Assembly: GCA_015698045.1 (NCBI GenBank)
Contig: BLAL01000020.1
Location: 62,001-126,000, forward strand
Direction of reading: 5' to 3'
DNA from: Rhizophagus clarus
Lineage: Eukaryota > Glomeromycota > Glomeromycetes > Glomerales > Glomeraceae
DNA: 64,000 bases
The translations under genes were made by a program, and so were the position numbers. The notes beneath the pieces were generated by a model that worked only from the letters and a program-made list of their open reading frames with translations, had not been told where the DNA came from and searched no databases. This document shows, in pieces, positions 8,722 to 19,654 of the stretch (within the stretch, counting starts at the first letter, position 1; each line of letters begins with the position of its first letter).

Positions 8722-10894
8722 CTATATAGTTAGTGAAACGTGAAAGGAGTCCTTCGTTTCCTTCCGAAGTTTCCATATTGTTGTAGTTATACTCAACTTT
8801 CTCGTTATTTTGGTCATAATATTCAGCGTCGTATTCTCTTTCCATCCTGCCAATTTCTGAATGGCCTTGGATAGAATTGATGTCTTCCATTGGGTATTGA
8901 ACAGGTGCCGACGTAGTGTTTTGGCCTTCGTATTCAGGTAATGAAACCATTTGTATTTTTCGTTGTCTTTCTGTGGAAATGTTATTATTAGTATTGGGCG
9001 TTTCGTTGGGATGTGACATAGTGATATCAGTCATTTGGTTTGCACATTCATTTCTGGTAATGTGTGTAGGTGAATTGTTTTGGTATAGCGCGATCTCATC
9101 TAGTTTTTGGATCATGATGTCCGATTTTGTGTTAACATGGTTGAGTTGTTCTTTCATGTATAATAGTTCTTTAGTATTGGTCGCAATACTTTCTTTGACT
9201 GTCGTAAGTTCTTTCTTGAGTGAGTTATTTTCATCGGCTAATACCTTAAGTTGGGTTTTTAAGGTATTAATTTCTTGTTCTAAACGATTAATTTTCATTG
9301 TGTTATCTGGTATGTTGGGGATATAGGGAGTTGGTTGGTTAATTTTTGTTTGTTGCATGTGTTTGTTTTGGTCCATACGGATGATTCGTTCTCCGTTTTG
9401 TGTGGCGATAATTGATTTGAATTGATTGTAAATTTGTTGATTTATGGTTGGTTTTTTGTTGTGATTTCTATCGATTGTTAACGCTTTAGGGCGTTGGTTG
9501 GGATCTTGCTTGTTCATACAATTTGTGTATTCATGGGTTGGATCTCCACAAATAGTGCATGAAAGACGTATGTTTTGTGGAAAAACATAAATGATTGTGT
9601 TGAAACATTTGATTCGAAAGATTTGTTCTTTATAATCTTTTTCTTTAACATAGACGTAAGCAGCTTTTTGCAATTGTCTGTTGTTTGTAGGTGCGAAGGT
9701 GCAGGTTTGTGCATTAATGCGTGTAAGGATCGGGTGTAAATCTCCTAGTTGTGTATTCATTGGTAGACCTGTTATTTTGTAACCAAATTTGCTTCTTTTA
9801 TTATGTTCTGGATGAGAATGATCTGCTGGTAAAATATGACATACCCAGTTTTCTATTTTTAAACTGTAGATCTCTTTAGCGAAGAAATTTTTTACTGGTT
9901 CTTCGTCTTTAAATACAATATGAATTTGTTTGTAGATAGGTGGTTGTGGTTTATAGTTTCTTTGGTTTGGTCTTTGTTGTTTGGTGGTATTACGTCTCTG
10001 TCTGATGATTTCTTTATATGTGAGGATTTTGCCATATTGATTTTGGACGATGTTGACAAATACCTCGGTGGGGTATGATTGGGGTATGTCAACAAATTTG
10101 ATGCTGCGGTTGAATATGTTTGTTAATTCTTGTTTGATGATATTAGAGGTGTTTTCTTCGTTAAAGTCATGGAACATGACTCTTAATGCGCCGATGTTAA
10201 CGCCATCTAATGCGCTTTTGTCGACATCACTCGTAAAGGTTAGGACTATTATGGAGATTTTGCATATGGTATCGATAGAACATCCTTTAAAACTTTCTTT
10301 GTTGGCGAAGTGTGAACGTACTTTGTTAAGTACCTCGTGTGGTTTATCATTATTGGGAAAATGATTGAGAGGACAAAATAATCTAAAAATTTGTTCCCCT
10401 TTAAAATTAGACAAATCAAGTTGTTCGTGCATAAGTGTGTCCTGATTGGTGTCTGTAATTTTATTCTTTCCTTTGTTAGATAAACCGGTTTTTGGATTAG
10501 CCCCTGATTGATCTTCATTGGGCGCAGTAATGAGAGGGTTTCTGTCTTTCATGGGAGCATGAAGTGACTCGTTCAAGGAAACTAAGACTGGAGTTTTTAA
10601 TGTTGTTGTTTCGTTTGTATTTGTTTGAGTGTCTGGGGAACTGGTATTTTCAGTCATGAGTACATCATTATTGCTTCCTTCTGTTGTTCTGACTCTTTTG
10701 TTCGGGGTTTCTTGTCTATTAGTATCGTTCTTAGTTGTAGATGTTGTAGAAGCGGAAGTGTCGTCTTCTTGCGGGTTATTATTAACCTGAGTTGCGTTAT
10801 TGGCACTTTTAATCATTTCTTGGTTGTTATTGTTGATATTTGAAGAGCTTCTTTTTGTATTTCTAACCGAACTTCTAGTGGAACGGGTAGACAT
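8690..10894 (-). CDS. LINE ORF1 protein, zinc knuckle and coiled coil
   Basis: A 734-aa protein starting MSTRSTRSSV at a real ATG. The first 170 residues are low-complexity Ser/Thr/Asn-rich and probably disordered. The middle region (about 170-440) is a folded RRM-like part and ends in one CCHC zinc knuckle, CTICGDPTHEYTNC. After that come a heptad-like coiled coil (NRLEQEINTLKTQLKVL, then SLKKEL) and a disordered tail. This is the usual make-up of LINE ORF1p, which binds the element RNA and multimerises in the ribonucleoprotein particle. It is uninterrupted, unlike ORF2. The stop TGA at 8690-8692 lies inside the open frame that leads into ORF2. Confidence 0.88.
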   Translation of the reverse strand: MSTRSTRSSVRNTKRSSSNINNNNQEMIKSANNATQVNNNPQEDDTSASTTSTTKNDTNRQETPNKRVRTTEGSNNDVLMTENTSSPDTQTNTNETTTLKTPVLVSLNESLHAPMKDRNPLITAPNEDQSGANPKTGLSNKGKNKITDTNQDTLMHEQLDLSNFKGEQIFRLFCPLNHFPNNDKPHEVLNKVRSHFANKESFKGCSIDTICKISIIVLTFTSDVDKSALDGVNIGALRVMFHDFNEENTSNIIKQELTNIFNRSIKFVDIPQSYPTEVFVNIVQNQYGKILTYKEIIRQRRNTTKQQRPNQRNYKPQPPIYKQIHIVFKDEEPVKNFFAKEIYSLKIENWVCHILPADHSHPEHNKRSKFGYKITGLPMNTQLGDLHPILTRINAQTCTFAPTNNRQLQKAAYVYVKEKDYKEQIFRIKCFNTIIYVFPQNIRLSCTICGDPTHEYTNCMNKQDPNQRPKALTIDRNHNKKPTINQQIYNQFKSIIATQNGERIIRMDQNKHMQQTKINQPTPYIPNIPDNTMKINRLEQEINTLKTQLKVLADENNSLKKELTTVKESIATNTKELLYMKEQLNHVNTKSDIMIQKLDEIALYQNNSPTHITRNECANQMTDITMSHPNETPNTNNNISTERQRKIQMVSLPEYEGQNTTSAPVQYPMEDINSIQGHSEIGRMEREYDAEYYDQNNEKVEYNYNNMETSEGNEGLLSRFTNYIGGRPPNPHRY

Positions 10895-11096
10895 ATTGAA
10901 TTTTATAGAAGAAGGTTTTACTCTGATATTTTTGTATGCTTTTGTATATATGTTTCTCCTGTGATTTCGATTGTACGATTCAAAAATGTAAAGAAAAATA
11001 GGTGTTTGCTTGTGAAATAAAATGTTTTCTATGTACTATTCTTCTCTGAAAATTTTGGACGTGTGATCGGCAATCGAAAAGTTTTTTTTTTTTTTT

Positions 11097-11113
11097 TGTA
11101 AAGCATTAATTCA
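11097..11113. repeat. LINE target-site duplication, right copy
   Basis: TGTAAAGCATTAATTCA, identical to 2365-2381. It follows a run of about 16 T at 11082-11097, which is the A run at the 5' end of the LINE on the minus strand. The sequence after it (aaataaagatcaac) is the normal upstream flank of the BTB genes. Confidence 0.9.
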
Positions 11114-11151
11114 AATAAAGATCAACATTTAAAATGAGAATTATATTATAA

Positions 11152-11157
11152 CACGTG
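11152..11157. promoter_or_regulatory. E-box-like CACGTG upstream of copy B
   Basis: Palindromic CACGTG 105 bp before the ATG of copy B, in the context 'aacacgtgatcgg'. Equivalent hexamers sit at similar distances before most other plus-strand copies. CACGTG is the classic site for bHLH factors. Which factor binds here is unknown. Confidence 0.4.
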
Positions 11158-11261
11158 ATCGGGATTTACGGAAATAATTTTAACCGATCCATGATAATAA
11201 ATTAGCCTTGTGTCCGGAAAAAAAAAAAATTGTTTTTTTTTTTTCATTCCAATCCTTTATA

Positions 11262-12760
11262 ATGATTGATAATAAACTTCTGCCAAAATTATCACAAAAT
11301 TTACTTGAAATTTTAGGAGATGAGGAATATTATGATATTACAATTGAAGTTGGTAGTGACCCTTATGTAAAAGTATTCCGTGCTCATATGGTTATTTTGA
11401 ATTATCGTTCTCCTTATTTAAAAAGGATTTTGTCAACTAATAAAAAGAAAAATGATGAAACTTTGATAAATATTAAATTACCAAATATTTTACCCGAAAC
11501 TTTTCAAATAATCTTAAGGTAAGATAAATAAAAATATCTCGTCGTACGAGAATTATTGTTTTTACAACTTTCATTTTTTTTTTTAGGTATATTTATGGAG
11601 GAAAACTCCCTTTAGAAGAATGTGATATTTCGGATATCATTAAAATCCTGGTTGCTGCTAATGAACTAAGCCTTCAGGAATTAATTCCCTACTTGGAAAC
11701 TTTTTTAATTGAAAATAAAAAAAGTTGGATTGAACAAAATTTTGATTTGATATATCAAACGAGTTTTGAGAGCAATTCTTTCTTAGAACTTCAAAAATAT
11801 TGTACCAATTTAATTTCTAAAGAACCAAATAAGATATTTAATTCATCAAATTTCTCTTCAATTCCAGAAAAACTATTAATTACGCTTATTCAGAGTCATC
11901 ATTATCAAATGAGGGAAATTCAAGTTTGGGAACATGTAATTAAATGGGGACTAGCACAAAATCCAGAACTTCCCTCTGATCCTACAAACTTTTCAAAAGA
12001 TGATTTCAATACTTTAAAGAATACCTTACAACAATGTATCCCTTATATTAAATTCCGCAATTTAACCTCCAAAGAATTTTTAAAAAAAATAAAACCTTAT
12101 AGAAAAGTCTTACCAAAGCAATTATATAATGATTTGCTAGAATACTTTTTGGATAATGACTACGACCCAACTAAAAAATCGGTACCTCATATTGTTAAAG
12201 AAATTCAATCAACAAATATTGATTCTAAAATCATTACAAATCAACATGTAGAAATAATTTCAAGGTGGATTGATAGAATAGAAAATACAAATAAATTAAC
12301 AAATTCATATGAATTCAAATTATTGCATCGGGATACTAATGATGAGTCTGGTGGTGTGTTTATGGATAAATTTCATGAAGTTTGTAATAATAAATCTCGT
12401 ACTGTAACAGTTATTAAAGTAAAGGATAGAGATGAAATACTCGGAGGATACAATCCTATTGAATGGAAATCCGATGGTAGTTATGGAATTACCAAAGATA
12501 GTTTTATATTCTCTTTTAATAATAATAGAATTGAGAATTACATTTTAAGTCGTGTAAATGATGAAACGAAAGCTACACGTAATGATAGCATTTATGGCCC
12601 ATCATTTGGTTATAGAGATCTGCTTTTTTACGAAGATTTTTTTGGAAATATAAAAATCCGTTGTAAGAAAAAGTATTATGAAAAACAGATCATAGTAAGT
12701 GATAAATCATTTTCTTTAGATTTTTTCGAGGTATTTCAATTATGTAGGTATGATGATTAA
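11262..12760 (+). CDS. BTB-BACK-TLDc protein, copy B
   Basis: Two exons, 11262-11518 and 11587-12760, joined by a 68-bp GT-AG phase-2 intron that splits an Arg codon. The product is 476 aa. BTB spans about residues 20-120 (YYDITIEVG, FRAHMVILNYRSPYLKRIL), BACK about 135-270 (IYQTSFE, EIQVWEHVIKWGLAQNPELP) and TLDc about 297-472 (NIDSKIIT, EFKLLHRD, EILGGYNPIEWKSD, DSFIFSF, GPSFG). BTB-BACK proteins typically dimerise and act as Cullin-3 substrate adaptors. TLDc is linked to oxidative-stress resistance and V-ATPase binding. The precise role here is unknown. The ATG is chosen because MIDNKLLPKLSQ is conserved in every copy. The upstream in-frame ATG (11208) lies in the variable leader. Confidence 0.92.
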
Positions 12761-13030
12761 ATTCTAGGTCCAATATTATTATAATTTATTTACAAGATTA
12801 TACTAATCAGAAATAATACAACCAATGTTGCGATGATAGTATATATTATTATCTTTTATTTATTTCTCATATAAATCTGTCTTGTTATTCCCTAGAACTG
12901 TAAATAAATTATTCGTATAAATACCATATCGTACAATATTGTAATTCAATTGATCCTATTTTCCATATATTAACACACCAGTACGAAAATTTTTAAAATA
13001 AATCATCGTTTATATAATTACTATTATTAC

Positions 13031-13199
13031 GGTCCATCGTTTATTTATTGATCTTACTGATCTATTTTTCACACGACTCTTGATGTGATGTGATGTAAAA
13101 ATCCTTTGTAAAAAAATGCATTATAAAAAACAGATCATAGGAACTAATGAATTATTTTTGGATTTTTTGAAGTATTTAGAACAATGATTAAATTTTAAG
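13031..13199 (+). pseudogene. Decayed TLDc 3'-end remnant behind copy B
   Basis: Degenerate end of a TLDc gene: 'ggtccatcg', 'aaaatcctttgtaaaaaaatg', 'cagatcataggaact', then 'ttggattttttgaagtattt', and a stop. It corresponds to the GPSFG-KCKKMHY-QIIGT-LDFFEVF stretch. It is more complete than its counterpart behind copy A (1519-1655), which shows both came from one duplicated segment. Confidence 0.6.
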
Positions 13200-13485
13200 C
13201 CTAATATTCTCATAATTTATTTGTGAGATTATATTAATCGGAAATAATATAGTCTTATAGACTCGAATAGTTAGTTACAATAATGATCGGCCGTTTTAAC
13301 TTGTCTAACATTATTTTAATTTAACCATAGATAAATTTTTTTATTATCATTGTACAATCGATATATGAATTAAAGTTTGACTCTTAATAAAATACATCTT
13401 AGTTAGATGCGTTTCGAATGTACTTATTAATATTCTTTTAATGTGATCCAATAGTGACCCGAATATATACAAGTACAATTCTAAT

Positions 13486-13747
13486 AAGGTCACACCAACC
13501 AAATTTTTCGTTTAACATAACCCCGCCCCTCTTTCTTTGATTTTTTTATGTAAAATAATGCATATAGATTATAGTTTAGGCCGGAATTAAACACATCTTT
13601 ACTAATACTTGGCCGGGATCAAAATTTTAGTCAAAATTAATGATAATTCTGGCCATGTATTTTTTTCCATTTATTATTTTTTATCCCCCCATATTGCGAC
13701 CCCCTATGTTATTGATGTTAACCAAAAAATTGGTTTGGAGTGGCCTA
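13486..13747. mobile_element. MITE-like element, family 1, copy 2
   Basis: Same 260-bp element as at 1980-2240, with ends TAAGGTCACACCAACCAAAT and, reverse-complemented, TTAGGCCACTCCAAACCAAT. The flanks are also the same as those of copy 1, so it spread with the tandem gene duplication and not by transposition. Confidence 0.65.
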
Positions 13748-13927
13748 AGTACTACCTAAAATATTGAATGGGCTCAAGACATCAATAATGTCGACCAGAA
13801 TTCATTATTACGTGATGCCAAATTGAAGTGATGTACAAATTTACATAACCTTACAAGCTTACAGTTGAAGAATGTAAAGCATTAATTCAAATAAAGATCA
13901 ACATTTAAAACGAGAATTATATTATAA

Positions 13928-13933
13928 CACATG
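13928..13933. promoter_or_regulatory. CACATG, E-box-like, upstream of copy C
   Basis: CACATG 99 bp before the ATG of copy C, at the same alignment position as CACGTG of copy B. One base has changed. Confidence 0.3.
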
Positions 13934-14031
13934 ATCTGGATTTACGGAAATAATTTTAACCGAATCATGTTAAATTAGCCCTGTGTCCGAAAAAAAAAAA
14001 ATTGGTCTTTTTTTCATTCCAATCCTTTATA

Positions 14032-15533
14032 ATGATTGATAATAAACTTCTGCCAAAATTATCACAAAATTTACTTGAAATTTTAGAAGATGAAGAATAT
14101 TATAATATTACAATTGAAGTTGGTAACGACCCTTACGTAAAAACATTCCATGCTCATATGGTTATTTTGAATTATCGTTCTCCTTATTTAAAAAGGATTT
14201 TGGCAACTAATAAAAAGAAAAATGATGAAACTTTGATAAATATTAAATTACCAAATATTTTACCCGAAACTTTTCAAATAATCTTAAGGTAAGATAAATA
14301 AAAATATCTCGTCGTACGAGAATCATTGTTTTTACAACTTACTTCTTTTTTTTTTTTAGGTATATTTATGGAGGAAAACTTCCTTTAGAAGAATATGATA
14401 TTTCGGATATCATTAAAATCCTGGTTGCTGCTAATGAACTAAGCCTTCAGGAATTAATTCCCTACTTGGAAACTTTTTTAATTGAAAATAAAAAAAGTTG
14501 GATTGAACAAAATTTTGATTTGATATATCAAACGAGTTTTGATAGCAATTCTTTCTTAGAACTTCAAAAATATTGTACCAATTTAATTTCTAAAGAACCA
14601 AATAAGATATTTAATTCATCAAATTTCTCTTCAATTCCAGAAAAACTATTAATTACGCTTATTCAGAATCATCATCATCAAATGAACGAAATTCAAGTTT
14701 GGGAACATGTAATTAAATGGGGGCTAGCACAAAATCCAGAACTTCCCTCTGATCCTACAAACTTTTCAAAAGATGATTTCAATACGTTAAAGAATACCTT
14801 ACAACAATGTATCCCTTATATTAAATTCCGCAATTTAACCTCTAAAGAATTTTTGAAGAAAGTAAAACCTTATAGAAAAGCCTTACCAAAGGGATTATAT
14901 AATGATTTGCTGGAATATTTTTCGGATAATGACTACGACCAAACTAAAAAATCAGAACCTCAAATCGTTAAAGAGATTAAATCTAAAAATATTGATTCTA
15001 AAATCATTACAAATCAACATGTTGAAATAATCTCAAGGTGGATTGATAGATTAAAAAATAAAGATAAATTAACAAATTCATATGAATTCAAATTATTATA
15101 TCACGATAATCGTGATGAGCCTGGCGTTAATAGGATCAAAAAATTTCATGAAGCTTGTGATAATAAGCCTCGTACTATAATAGTCATTAAAGTAAAGGAC
15201 AGAAATGAAATTTTTGGAGGATATAATCCGATTGAATGGAAATCAGATAAAAGTTATGGAATTACCAAAGATAGTTTTATATTCTCTTTTAGTAATGATA
15301 GCACTGAGAATTACGTTTTAAGTCGTGTAAATGATGAAACGAAAGCTGTATGTAATTGTGCTTATCTTGGTCCATCATTTGGTTATAAAGATCTGTGTTT
15401 ATCCATAAATCTTGGTGGCAATATAATAATCAAATGTAAGAAAATGAATTATGAAGAACAAATCATAGGAAATAGCGATGTATTATTTTTAGATTTTTTT
15501 GAGGTATTTCAATTGTGTGAGACTGATTATTAA
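14032..15533 (+). CDS. BTB-BACK-TLDc protein, copy C
   Basis: Two exons, 14032-14288 and 14360-15533, with a 71-bp GT-AG phase-2 intron. The product is 476 aa, the same length as copy B. Exon 1 and the BACK half are almost identical to B (MIDNKLLPKLSQ; EIQVWEHVIKWGLAQNPELP). The TLDc half has drifted clearly more: NIDSKIIT is kept, but the segment around DEPGVNRIKKF and CAYLGPSFGYKDLCLSI differs. The repeat distance to copy B is 2770 bp. Function as for copy B, by family only. Confidence 0.92.
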
Positions 15534-15695
15534 ATTCTAAGTCTAATATTTTATAATTTATTAAGGTTGCAATGGTATATTTTAAAATTTTTTTTTTTTA
15601 TTTATTTGCCATAAAATTTATCTTAAAATTTACAATTTGAGAATGTATCATATCAATAAAATTTCTTAATATTAAAATTAGAACATGCCTTACTT

Positions 15696-15701
15696 CACGT
15701 G
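15696..15701. promoter_or_regulatory. E-box-like CACGTG upstream of pseudogene D
   Basis: CACGTG 89 bp before the former ATG of copy D, followed by the 'gataattttaccc' and 'cttgtgtccg' blocks also seen before copies B and C. Confidence 0.35.
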
Positions 15702-15853
15702 ATAATTTTACCCGATTCATCAATTCATCAATGAACCTTGTGTCCGAAAATAATTGAAAATAATTTCTTCAATTCACATATCTTTTATAATGGTTGATAA
15801 TAAATTTACAAAAATTATTGCAAAATTTACTTGATGAAGACTATTATGATATT

Positions 15854-15889
15854 ATAATTAAAATTGGTAGTATAATTAAAATTGGTAGT
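15854..15889. repeat. 18-bp tandem duplication in pseudogene D
   Basis: The unit ATAATTAAAATTGGTAGT occurs twice in a row. Intact copies have the unit once (ACAATTGAAGTTGGTAGT). It inserts six codons into the TIEVGS strand of the former BTB fold. Confidence 0.8.
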
Positions 15890-17168
15890 GACCCTTGCGT
15901 AAAAGTATTTCGTGCCCATATGGTTATTTTAAATTATCGTTTTCCTTATTTAAGAAGAATTTTGTTGACTAATAAAAAGAAAAATGATGGAACTTTGATA
16001 AATATAAAGTTGCCAAGTATTTTTTTATCAGAAACATTTCAAATAATCTTAATAAAAATATCTCGTCATAGATAATTATATGTTTTACAACTTTTCATTA
16101 AGGAATATTTAATTATTTATGGAGAAAAACTCTCTTTAGAAGAACATGGTGTTTCTGATATCATTAAAATCCTAGTTGCTGCGAACGAGCTAAGCCTTCA
16201 GGAATTAATTCCCGATTTAGAATCTTTTTTAATTGAAAATAAAAATAGTTGGATTGAGCAAAATTTTGATTTGTTATATCAAACGAGTTTCGAAAATAAC
16301 TCTTTCTTAGAACTTTAAAAATGTTATACTAATTTAATTTCTAAAGATATTATTTAATTCACCAAATTTCTCTTCAATTTCAGAAAAGTTATTAATTATC
16401 ATCAAATGAGCGAAATTCAAGTTTAGAAACATGTAATTAAATGGTGACTAGCACAAAATCTGAGATTTCCTTTTGATTCTACAAACTTTTCAAAGGATGA
16501 CAATACTTTAAAGAATGCATTACAAAAATGTATCCCTTATATTAGATTCCACAATTTACCTTTCAAAGAATTTCTAAAGAAAGTAAAACCTTATAGAAAA
16601 GTCTTATCAAAGGAATTATACAATTATTTATTGGAATATTTTCTAGATAATGTCATAATGATTACGATTCAACTAAAAAATCAGGGCCTCATATTAAAGA
16701 AATTCAAACAAAAAATATTGATTCTAAGATCATTACAAATCAACATGTTGATATAATTTCAAGGTGGATTGATAAATTAAAGATTACGGACAATTTAACA
16801 AATCCATATGAATTCAAATTATCATATCGTGATACTCGTAATAGGTCTGGTGGAGTATTTGATATGTTTATGAAGTTTGTAACAATAAATCTCGTACTGT
16901 AACAGTTATTAAAGTTAAGGACAGAAATGAAATTCTTGGAGGATATAATCCGATTGAATGGAAATCTGATGTAGGTTATGGAATTACCAAAGATAGTTTT
17001 ATATTCTCTTTTAGTAAAAATAACATCGAGAATTACATTTCAAGCCATGTAAATGATGAAACGAAAGCTATATATAAATATCTTTATAACGGTTCATCGT
17101 TTGGTTAGAGTGATCTGTATTTATACATACAAGCTGACAATTTAAGAGCCAATTACAAGAAAAAGTTG

Positions 17169-17274
17169 TATGAAAATATTAAATTTAGGATTTAATTATC
17201 AGTCCTATATAATTGAAATACTCCAAAAAAATCTAAAAATAGCGTATAATTTCTTTCTACGATCTGTTTTCATA
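17169..17274. other. In-place 106-bp inversion of the copy D 3' end
   Basis: The segment is bounded by an 8-bp inverted repeat, TATGAAAA (17169-17176) and TTTTCATA (17267-17274). Read on the minus strand, the interior gives the normal end of a TLDc gene: 'tatgaaaacagatc', 'agatttttttggagtattt', then 'gactgataattaaat'. Outside the segment the order is normal again: after 17274 comes 'agattatatcaatcag', which matches the 3' flank of copy A (agattatattaatcag). So only this piece flipped. Confidence 0.8.
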
Positions 17275-18081
17275 AAAGATTATATCAATCAGAAACAATA
17301 CAACCTAGTTCTAATGATTGCTTTTAATGATTTGTTATATAGTTTTATCTGAAATTGCAAATGAATTATTCAGATAAATAAATAACAGATTATATAATTA
17401 GAGAATATGTCGCGTCAATATAGAATTATTTAACGCATCATACGACGATTTTTGAAATATATCATTGTGTTAAAATTGTAAATCAAACCTTAAAAAATTA
17501 GTTGTGACGTAATGACAATTTAATGGACTTTTTTTTTTAAAAAAAAAAAATCACGTGTTAAATTAATTTATTCATTCGGTAGAATTTATTATAAATTATT
17601 CTTTTCTGATGAAAATCAAAGTCCATTAAAACAATCATGTAATGAAAAATTCTTAAATAAACTTCTTATCAACTTTACAATAATTATTCACTGTTTTAAT
17701 TTTCAAACATTTCTTTTTTTTAATCTAAAGTACTAATTATTGCCTCAATTTGTTTGGTGAATAACCTAATGGTCGTTAGTCACTCCGAATATATAAAATT
17801 AAAAGTTTGATTTAAGATGTATTCAATCCTGACGCATTCCTTAAGCATTTTACTAACTTTTATTAGCGCGATATGGATATTAATTTTTGTTAAAAATGTA
17901 ATAAAGTGGATTCTGTTATTAATTTAATAAGTTTTGTTTATAGTAATTTTATTTTATTAATTTTTCAGATCATCAAAAAATTAAAATAAATGACGAAAAA
18001 AAATATATATATTATAACTCACTAAAACATATGAATCACGTAAAAAAAAAAAAAATATTCTTTAAAATTTAAGCATAAAAC
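17275..18081. other. Intergenic, no gene seen
   Basis: The first 60 bp continue the 3' flank of the BTB family. The rest is AT-rich without a supported gene. A T10A12 homopolymer junction lies at 17529-17550, followed directly by a CACGTG (17552-17557) that has no gene start near it. Confidence 0.5.
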
Positions 18082-19654
18082 TTAAATTATTTGAAATACC
18101 TCAAATTCTAAAGATAATGCATCATTTCTTTCTATGATCTGTCTTTCATAAAACTTTTTCTTGCAAAAGATTTTTAAACCACCACCAAAAGTTGTGCATA
18201 AATACAGATCTCCATGACCAAACGAAGGACCGTTATAAAGATCATTACATATAGCTTTCGCTTCATCATCAACACGACTTAAAACATGATTCTCAATATC
18301 ATCATCACTAAAAGAGAATATAAAACTATCTTTAGTAACGCCATAACTACCATCAAATTTCCATTCAATCGGATTATATCCTCCAAGAATCTCGTTACTA
18401 TCCTTCACTTTAATAACTGTAACAGTACGACTTTGATTTTTACAAATTTCATGGAACTTTTTAAATCTATGAAGCAATCCACCAGATCCATCACGAGAAA
18501 TTGCATCACGAGATTCACGATATAATAATTTAAATTCGTATGGAATTATCATATTATCTGTAATCTCCAATTTATCAATCCACTTTGAGATTAATACAGC
18601 ATGTTGAAATTTGATGATTTTAGAATCAATATTTTTTGTTTTAAAGTTAATCTCCTTAACAATACGAGGTGCTGATTTTTTGTTCGGATTACTATCATTA
18701 TCCAAAAAATATTCTAATAAATCTTTGTATAATTCTTTCGGTAAAATTTTCTTAAAAGGTAACACTTTCTTTGAAAATTCTTTTGATGATAAATTCCGGA
18801 ATTTAATAAAAGGAATACATTGTTGTAAAGTATTCTTTAAAGCATTAAAATCTTCCTTTGAATAGCTTGTAGGATCAGAAGGAAGGTCTGGATTTTGAGC
18901 ACGTCCCCATCCGATCACACGCTCCCAAACTTGAATTTCACTCATTTGATGGTTTTCATTTTGAATTAACGTGATCAAAAGTTTTTCTGGAATTAAAGAA
19001 AAATTTAGAGAATCAAATATCTTATTTGGTTCTTTTGAAATCAAATCATTACAATATTTTTGAAGTTCCATGAAAGAATCAGTTTTAAAACATGTTTGAT
19101 AGATCAAATCAAAATTTTCTTCCATCCAGTTCGCTCTGTTTTTAATTAAAAAGGTTTCTAAATATGGAATTAATTCTTGAAGACTAAGATTATCTGCAGC
19201 AACCAAAATTTTAATGATGTCTAAAGCGCCACATTCTTCTAAAGAAAGGTCTCCTACATAAATATATCTGAAACGTTTATAAATAATCAAATAAATATAT
19301 TTTAACGTAAAAAAATAAATAAATAAATAAATAAATAAAAATGAGCAAAAAAAAAAAAATCAAAAAATAAATAAAAAAAAACATAAATATTTCGTACCTT
19401 AATAATATATGAAAAATTTCGGGTGAAATATTCGACAATTTAATATGTGACAAGGTTTCATCATTATTCTTTTTATTAGTTGACAAAATTCTTTTCAAAT
19501 AAGGAGAACGATAATTTAAAATAACTCTATGACTATGAAATACTTTTGCGTAAGGGCCGCTACCAACTTCAATTGTAACATCATAATATTCTTCATCATC
19601 CAATATTTCAAGTAAATTTTGCGTTAATTTTGATGAAAGTTTACTATCGGTCAT
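18082..19654 (-). CDS. BTB-BACK-TLDc protein, copy E
   Basis: Minus strand. Exon 1 is 19398-19654 (257 nt) and exon 2 is 18082-19267, with a 130-bp intron (GTACG donor, TTTCAG acceptor, phase 2, Arg codon). The product is 480 aa. It begins MTDSKLSSKLTQN. BTB shows YYDVTIEVG; BACK shows EIQVWERVIGWGRAQNPDLP; TLDc shows NIDSKIIKFQHAV, EFKLLYRESRD, EILGGYNPIEWKFD, DSFIFSFSDD and GPSFGHG. An insertion in the TLDc loop (AISRDGSGGLLHRF) makes it slightly longer than B and C. It is well diverged from the A-D array, so it is not part of the recent tandem duplication. Confidence 0.92.

Larger units (their letters stand above)
2382..11096 (-). mobile_element. 8.7-kb LINE retrotransposon (EN-RT-RNase H), minus strand
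   Basis: A full-length-looking non-LTR retrotransposon inserted between BTB copies A and B. Its 3' end on the minus strand is a (TAAAAA)n-type tail, seen on the plus strand as repeated ATTTTT units at 2382-2405. It is flanked by a 16-17 bp target-site duplication. In order on the minus strand it has a 5' leader with an A run at its very start, ORF1 (zinc knuckle and coiled coil), and ORF2 with apurinic-type endonuclease, reverse transcriptase, RNase H and a C-terminal Cys motif. The domain order with RNase H fits the I/Tad-like group of LINEs, but the clade was not tested. GC content is visibly higher than the surrounding DNA. ORF2 carries one frameshift and two in-frame TGA codons, so this copy is probably not autonomous. 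Confidence 0.93.
15790..17274 (+). pseudogene. BTB-BACK-TLDc pseudogene, copy D
   Basis: Aligns over its whole length to copies B and C but is broken many times. Exon 1 has lost bases near 15805-15830 and carries an 18-bp direct duplication (15854-15889). The splice sites are degraded. In exon 2 there are a stop in the ELQK region ('gaactttaaaaa', near 16310), TAG for TGG in the QVWEH motif, TGA in KWG, and several indels, including one in the TLDc domain near 16860. The last 106 bp are inverted in place (see the separate entry). BACK and TLDc motifs (SKEFLKKVKPYRK, EILGGYNPIEWKSD, TKDSFIFSF) can still be read in changing frames. It cannot encode the family protein. Confidence 0.9.

Noticed and set aside
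8916..9326. 136-codon plus-strand frame inside LINE ORF1
   Set aside because: Antisense of the coiled-coil region of ORF1, with no independent features.
17170..17352. 60-codon plus-strand frame at the end of pseudogene D
   Set aside because: It runs through the inverted 3' end of the TLDc gene and its flank, so it is an artefact of the inversion.
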